DNA from: an uncultured Parvibacter sp.
GTDB lineage: Bacteria > Actinomycetota > Coriobacteriia > Coriobacteriales > Eggerthellaceae
Direction of reading: 5' to 3'
Assembly: GCA_910587945.1 (NCBI GenBank)
Contig: CAJUNI010000015.1
Span: 8,784 to 15,563, forward strand
Length of the DNA: 6,780 nt
Below are positions 3,283 to 6,780 of the stretch, in pieces. The notes under the pieces are model-generated. The model was not told the origin of the DNA. It worked only from the letters and a program-made list of their open reading frames with translations, and ran no database searches. The stretch's first letter is position 1; the number at the start of each line of letters is the position of its first letter. The position numbers were made by a program, and so were the translations under genes.

Positions 3283-5895
3283 ATGAAAACATCTGATAAG
3301 ACAGTGTATAAGAACATGTCCCTATGCTCTTTTGGTAACGGCGCAAACCTTACCGCTGTCGATTCTATGGATGGACGGGTGGTTCGTATGCGCCCGGTTC
3401 ATTTCGACGAGCATTACACCAAAGAGGATCTTAATTACTGGACGATTGAGGCGCGCGGCCATACCTTTGAGCCCGGTATGAAGACCCTGAATTCGCCGTT
3501 TACCTTTATCTACAAGACTCGCACCTATTCGCCAAATCGTATTCCGTTCCCCTTAAAGCGCGTGGACTGGGATCCGAAGGGTGAGCGTCATCCGGAGAAT
3601 CGCGGAAAGTCCAAGTTTGAGCGTATCAGCTGGGATGAAGCCACTGATATCATTGCCTCTGAAATTGTACGTATTGATGAAACCTACGGCCGCAATTCTA
3701 TCTTCTGCCAAGGAGATGGTCATGGCGAGACGGGCTCCATTCATGGGCCCCATGGCACTATGGCCAACCTGTTGGATATGACCGGTGGCCTGACCATGCA
3801 AGCGCGCCAGCCTGACTCCTGGGAAGGCTGGTATTGGGGTGCTAAGCATGCTTGGGGCAACGAGCCTTTAGGTCAAAATACCCATCAGCACAACCTGTTT
3901 AAAGATATTTCTGAGAACTCCGATGCGGTGCTGTTCTGGGGCTGCGATCCGGAAACGACCCCCTGGGGTTGGTCGGGTCAGCAGGCAAGTCGTCTGTGCT
4001 TCTGGTTTAGTGAAATTGGGGTTAAGCAAATTCATATTGCTCCTGATGTGAACTACGCCAATGCGGTGCACTCGGATATGTGGATTCCCATTCTTCCTAA
4101 TACCGACGCTGCTATGCAGCTGGCTATTGCCTATGTGTGGATGACGGAAGGCACCTATGATAAAGACTATGTTGCTACCCATACCGATGGCTTTGACTGG
4201 TTTGAGTACTACGTTTTAGGCAATGAGGATGGCATTCCGAAGACTCCGGAATGGGCTGAAGAAAAGTGCCATGTCCCGGCCTATCGTATTAAGGCTCTGG
4301 CCCGCTACTGGGCAAAGCACAATGTGTCTATCGGCCACTGCAACGGCGGTTCCTATATCCGCTCCTGCTACTCCCATGAGCCGGCTCGTTTGGAAGTCTA
4401 TCTGCTGGCCATGCAGGCAGTAGGAAAGCCCGGCCGCAACCAAGTTAAGTTCATTGAATGGGCGTTGATTGGCATGGACTCCTTCAATCCGCTGCCTCCG
4501 GGACACTTCCTGCCTGAAGTACGTGCTTGCTATCACGGGTCGGTCTTGGGCGAGCTTCCCGCTTCCTTTATCCCGAAGACGTTGGTGCCCCAGTGCATTA
4601 CCGTGGGTGAAGGCGAAAAGGTGGAATGGTATGGCCATACCACCAGCCGCCATCATCGTACCGACCAATTCAAGAAGTTCCAGTTCCCTCAAGAAGGCGA
4701 CCATGGCATTCGCATGATTTGGTCGGACAGCCCCTGCTGGTCCACCTGCTGGAACGGTGGCAATAAGTTCCAAGATGCACTTACTCATCCCAACCTTGAG
4801 TTCTTCTTAGTGGAGCATCCGTGGATGGAGAATGACACCCTGTTTGCGGACATGATCCTTCCGATTTCCACCACCTTAGAGCTAGACGACTTTGGCGTGG
4901 ATACCTATTCGGGTCAATTCAACTCCATCATTTGGGAACGCCACGCCTGCGATCGTCAGCATGAGTCGCTCTCCGACTATGAAGCGGTGCTGGAAGTAGC
5001 TAAGAAGCTGGAGAAGTATGGCGGCATCTATGAGGATTGCGCGAGCCATCTGTCCGGCGACATGACGGTTGAGGAATGGCAAGAAGTGGGCTATCAGGGA
5101 TCTGGTTTGCCTGAGGAGGAGCAAGACCTTGAGCTCATCAAAGAGCAGGGTTATCAGATGCTTCCGACCCGTGAAGGCTGGGACACCGAGCCGGCTGGCA
5201 TGATTGAGTTCTACGAGGATCCGGAGAACAATCCCATGGAAACCCCGACGGGCAAGATTGAGTTCTATTCCACGGGTCTGGCTAACTTCTTCCCCGATGA
5301 TCCCGAGCGCCAGCCCGTGGCGAAGTGGATTGAGGAATCCGAAACCCATCACGAGCGTCTCTCCTGCGAGCGGGCCAAAGAGTATCCCTTCTTACTGGTA
5401 TCAAACCATCCGCGTTGGCGCATCCATGCCAATTTTGATGACTGCCCTTGGACCCGCGAAATTGAAACCTGCAAGGTTATTGGTAAGGACGGCTATGCCT
5501 ATGAGCCTGTCTGGATCAACCCGGTGGATGCTGAGCGCTTAGGCATTGTTGATGGTGACATTGTTGAGGTATTCAACGAGCGTGGCACGGTTCTAGGTGG
5601 CGCCTATATCACGGAGCGCATTATTCCGGGTGCGGTATTGCAAGATCATGGTGCCGAGACCGATCCCATTGTGCCGGGTGTTGGCGGCATCGACCGCGGT
5701 GGCGCAAACAATCTGATTGCTCCTTCCGCTACCTCCTCGAAGAATGCAGCAGGCGAAGTGACCGGCGGCTTCTTGGTGGGAGTGAAGAAGTGTGACATCG
5801 ACGCTTTGATGGAGCGCTATCCCGAAGCATTCCAGGCTGAGCACTACACCGTTGAGACGGGCACGAACGTCTACGACTATCTTCAGGAGGACTAA
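3283..5895 (+). CDS. Molybdopterin (bis-MGD) enzyme large subunit, pyrogallol transhydroxylase / catechol dehydroxylase type
   Basis: This is the 870-residue catalytic subunit of a DMSO-reductase superfamily enzyme, close in length to the Pelobacter transhydroxylase alpha subunit (about 875). Family segments in order are ISWDEATDIIASEI (115-128), QPDSWEGWYWGAKHAWG (176-192), AVLFWGCDPETTPWGW (215-230), PNTDAAMQLAIAYVW (272-286), EHPWMENDTLFADMILP (511-527), TPTGKIEFYS (654-663) and the C-terminal dinucleotide-binding domain (about 702-800). His147, Asp178 and Ser179 have nearly the spacing of the transhydroxylase active-site His144, Asp174 and Ser175, where Ser is the molybdenum ligand (residue numbers from memory). 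The N-terminus has only one Cys (Cys15), so the Fe-S cluster of many relatives is absent. There is no Tat signal, so the enzyme should be cytoplasmic. The start is set by AGGAGG (3274-3279). Probable role: reductive removal or transfer of a ring hydroxyl on a polyphenol, electrons passing through the downstream subunit. The exact substrate is unknown. A nitrate, DMSO or formate enzyme is unlikely given the Asp-Ser motif and partner. Confidence 0.93.
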   Translation: MKTSDKTVYKNMSLCSFGNGANLTAVDSMDGRVVRMRPVHFDEHYTKEDLNYWTIEARGHTFEPGMKTLNSPFTFIYKTRTYSPNRIPFPLKRVDWDPKGERHPENRGKSKFERISWDEATDIIASEIVRIDETYGRNSIFCQGDGHGETGSIHGPHGTMANLLDMTGGLTMQARQPDSWEGWYWGAKHAWGNEPLGQNTHQHNLFKDISENSDAVLFWGCDPETTPWGWSGQQASRLCFWFSEIGVKQIHIAPDVNYANAVHSDMWIPILPNTDAAMQLAIAYVWMTEGTYDKDYVATHTDGFDWFEYYVLGNEDGIPKTPEWAEEKCHVPAYRIKALARYWAKHNVSIGHCNGGSYIRSCYSHEPARLEVYLLAMQAVGKPGRNQVKFIEWALIGMDSFNPLPPGHFLPEVRACYHGSVLGELPASFIPKTLVPQCITVGEGEKVEWYGHTTSRHHRTDQFKKFQFPQEGDHGIRMIWSDSPCWSTCWNGGNKFQDALTHPNLEFFLVEHPWMENDTLFADMILPISTTLELDDFGVDTYSGQFNSIIWERHACDRQHESLSDYEAVLEVAKKLEKYGGIYEDCASHLSGDMTVEEWQEVGYQGSGLPEEEQDLELIKEQGYQMLPTREGWDTEPAGMIEFYEDPENNPMETPTGKIEFYSTGLANFFPDDPERQPVAKWIEESETHHERLSCERAKEYPFLLVSNHPRWRIHANFDDCPWTREIETCKVIGKDGYAYEPVWINPVDAERLGIVDGDIVEVFNERGTVLGGAYITERIIPGAVLQDHGAETDPIVPGVGGIDRGGANNLIAPSATSSKNAAGEVTGGFLVGVKKCDIDALMERYPEAFQAEHYTVETGTNVYDYLQED
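5885..5890 (+). promoter_or_regulatory. Ribosome binding site of the Fe-S subunit, inside the large-subunit gene
   Basis: AGGAGG lies within the last codons of the large-subunit gene, five bases before the next ATG. The TAA stop (5893-5895) directly abuts the ATG (5896), so the two subunits are probably translationally coupled and made in similar amounts. Confidence 0.85.
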
Positions 5896-6705
5896 ATGAA
5901 AGCAATTCTGTTTGATTCAAGCCTCTGCAATGGCTGCTATGGCTGCCAGATGGCTTGCAAGGATGAGCACTGTGGCAATAGCTGGCTTCCCATTGCTGCT
6001 GAAGAACCGCTGACCGGCCAGTTCTGGTGCCGCGTGGATCAAGAGACCCGCGGCAAGACCCCGGAAGTGAAGGTGCAATACACCCCGGTACTCTGCGCTC
6101 ACTGCGACAATGCCCCGTGTATTGAGGCGGGCGAAGAAGGGGCGGTTTATCGCCGCGAAGACGGACTGGTCATTATCGATCCTGAGAAGTCCAAGGGTCA
6201 GCGTCAAATTGTGGATTCCTGCCCGGCTCACGTGATCTATTGGAATGACGAGTTGGAGATTCCCCAGAAGTGCACCGGCTGCGCCCATCTGTTAGATGAT
6301 GGCTGGGAAGTGCCTCGCTGCGTTGATGTTTGTGCTACGGGTGCGTTGACCTACGTGGATGAGGAAGATATTCCTGAGGATGCTGAGCCGATGCCGGTAT
6401 TGGCTGATAACCATCCCCATGTGTATTACTGGCACATTCCTCGTCGCTGGGTCTATGGAGTGCTGGTGGATCGCGTGATCAATGAGGTCATCATTGGAGC
6501 TACGGTGCGTCTTGAGGATGCAGAGGGCAATCAAGTGGCCGTGCTTACCACCGATGATTTTGGCGAGTTCCGGTTTAAGGAATTGGCTAGTGCGCCGCAT
6601 ACCGTGCGCGCTTCCGTAGAGGGGTACGAAGACGTGGTTCTTGAAGCTGATACCACCGATGAGGACGTGGTGTTAGGCGACATCTTCCTGAAGGCACTGG
6701 CCTAA
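5896..6705 (+). CDS. Three-cluster [4Fe-4S] ferredoxin subunit with C-terminal beta-sandwich domain
   Basis: This 269-residue protein is the electron-transfer partner of the molybdenum subunit, matching the transhydroxylase beta subunit (about 275 residues). The ferredoxin core (1-150) has CNGCYGCQMAC (Cys11, 14, 17, 21), CAHCDNAPC (Cys67, 70, 75), Cys109 in SCPAHVIYW, and Cys126, 129, 142, 146. These twelve are enough for three [4Fe-4S] clusters. Four-cluster DmsB-type relatives have sixteen; the missing ones are the Cys expected near residue 79 and the three preceding Cys109. Two other Cys (26, 45) fall outside the motifs. Residues about 186-269 resemble a carboxypeptidase-regulatory/transthyretin-like beta sandwich (YGVLVDRVINEVIIGATVRL, then TTDDFGEFRFKEL), which is the third domain known in transhydroxylase beta. 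There is no membrane segment or signal peptide, so the complex should be soluble. Its start abuts the large-subunit stop. An alternative is a generic DmsB-like subunit, but the cluster count and the extra domain argue against it. Confidence 0.93.
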   Translation: MKAILFDSSLCNGCYGCQMACKDEHCGNSWLPIAAEEPLTGQFWCRVDQETRGKTPEVKVQYTPVLCAHCDNAPCIEAGEEGAVYRREDGLVIIDPEKSKGQRQIVDSCPAHVIYWNDELEIPQKCTGCAHLLDDGWEVPRCVDVCATGALTYVDEEDIPEDAEPMPVLADNHPHVYYWHIPRRWVYGVLVDRVINEVIIGATVRLEDAEGNQVAVLTTDDFGEFRFKELASAPHTVRASVEGYEDVVLEADTTDEDVVLGDIFLKALA

Positions 6706-6719
6706 TACGTATTGAGAGG

Positions 6720-6752
6720 AAATCCAGGGTGTTCGATGAGCGCCCTGGATTT
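6720..6752 (+). terminator. Hairpin terminator closing the molybdoenzyme operon
   Basis: AAATCCAGGG (6720-6729) and CCCTGGATTT (6743-6752) pair perfectly, and the stem continues inward with five more pairs (two G-T wobbles) to a GAT loop. It begins 14 bases after the Fe-S subunit stop. Only a short T-run, part of the stem itself, follows, so some read-through into a downstream gene is possible. Confidence 0.7.
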
Positions 6753-6780
6753 CTAAAGCTATGGATGGGGGAGTTATGGC

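Noticed and set aside
4216..4788. Long minus-strand frame (190 codons) inside the large-subunit gene, and similar shadows at 4882-5352 and 5917-6288
   Set aside because: All lie antisense to strongly recognised molybdoenzyme and ferredoxin motifs.
6761..6780. Possible start of a next gene (ATG at 6761 or 6776, same frame)
   Set aside because: Only up to 20 bases are visible and the GGGGGAG tract is only two bases from the second ATG, so the start cannot be supported.

Overview
The window looks like a chromosomal segment of an anaerobic actinobacterium of the Coriobacteriia, most likely Eggerthellaceae. This is inferred from three things: a soluble molybdopterin enzyme pair of the pyrogallol transhydroxylase / catechol dehydroxylase type, a small zinc-ribbon protein beginning Met-Cys-Phe-Arg-Pro with an Ala-Pro-Gly tail, and strong AGGAGG-type ribosome binding sites with moderate GC. 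The species cannot be named from the sequence alone.

Layout. Positions 1-567 (minus strand) hold the N-terminal 189 codons of thiM (hydroxyethylthiazole kinase, thiamine salvage), which runs off the left edge. A minus-strand intrinsic terminator (698-734) separates it from a small unrecognised 86-residue gene (828-1088, minus). The 338-bp divergent gap 1089-1426 is full of inverted repeats, mostly in the probable leader of the 86-residue gene. A 78-residue zinc-ribbon protein with three 12-residue Ala/Pro/Gly/Lys repeats follows (1427-1663, plus) and ends at a strong terminator (1719-1751). A LysR-type regulator (1776-2741, minus) converges on that terminator.

The main unit is at 3283-6705 (plus). 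It comprises an 870-residue catalytic subunit with a bis-MGD molybdenum fold and a 269-residue subunit with exactly twelve ferredoxin-type cysteines and a C-terminal beta-sandwich domain. The start codon of the second gene directly abuts the stop codon of the first. Sizes, missing N-terminal Fe-S cysteines in the large subunit, absence of a Tat signal, a His/Asp-Ser active-site pattern and the three-cluster small subunit all match the transhydroxylase heterodimer of Pelobacter and its relatives, including the soluble catechol dehydroxylases of gut Actinobacteria. A near-perfect hairpin (6720-6752) closes the unit, so no transporter or membrane anchor is co-transcribed within the window.

How it may work together. 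The LysR regulator is divergent from the molybdoenzyme genes across a 541-bp gap. That gap carries several dyads, including a 25-bp palindrome (2907-2931) and a T-N11-A site inside a long inverted repeat just before the large-subunit gene (3220-3255). The simplest model is a LysR-controlled, aromatic-inducible cytoplasmic enzyme that removes or transfers a hydroxyl group on a polyphenol. The substrate and the direct control are inference. The thiM, 86-residue and zinc-ribbon genes show no visible functional link to it.
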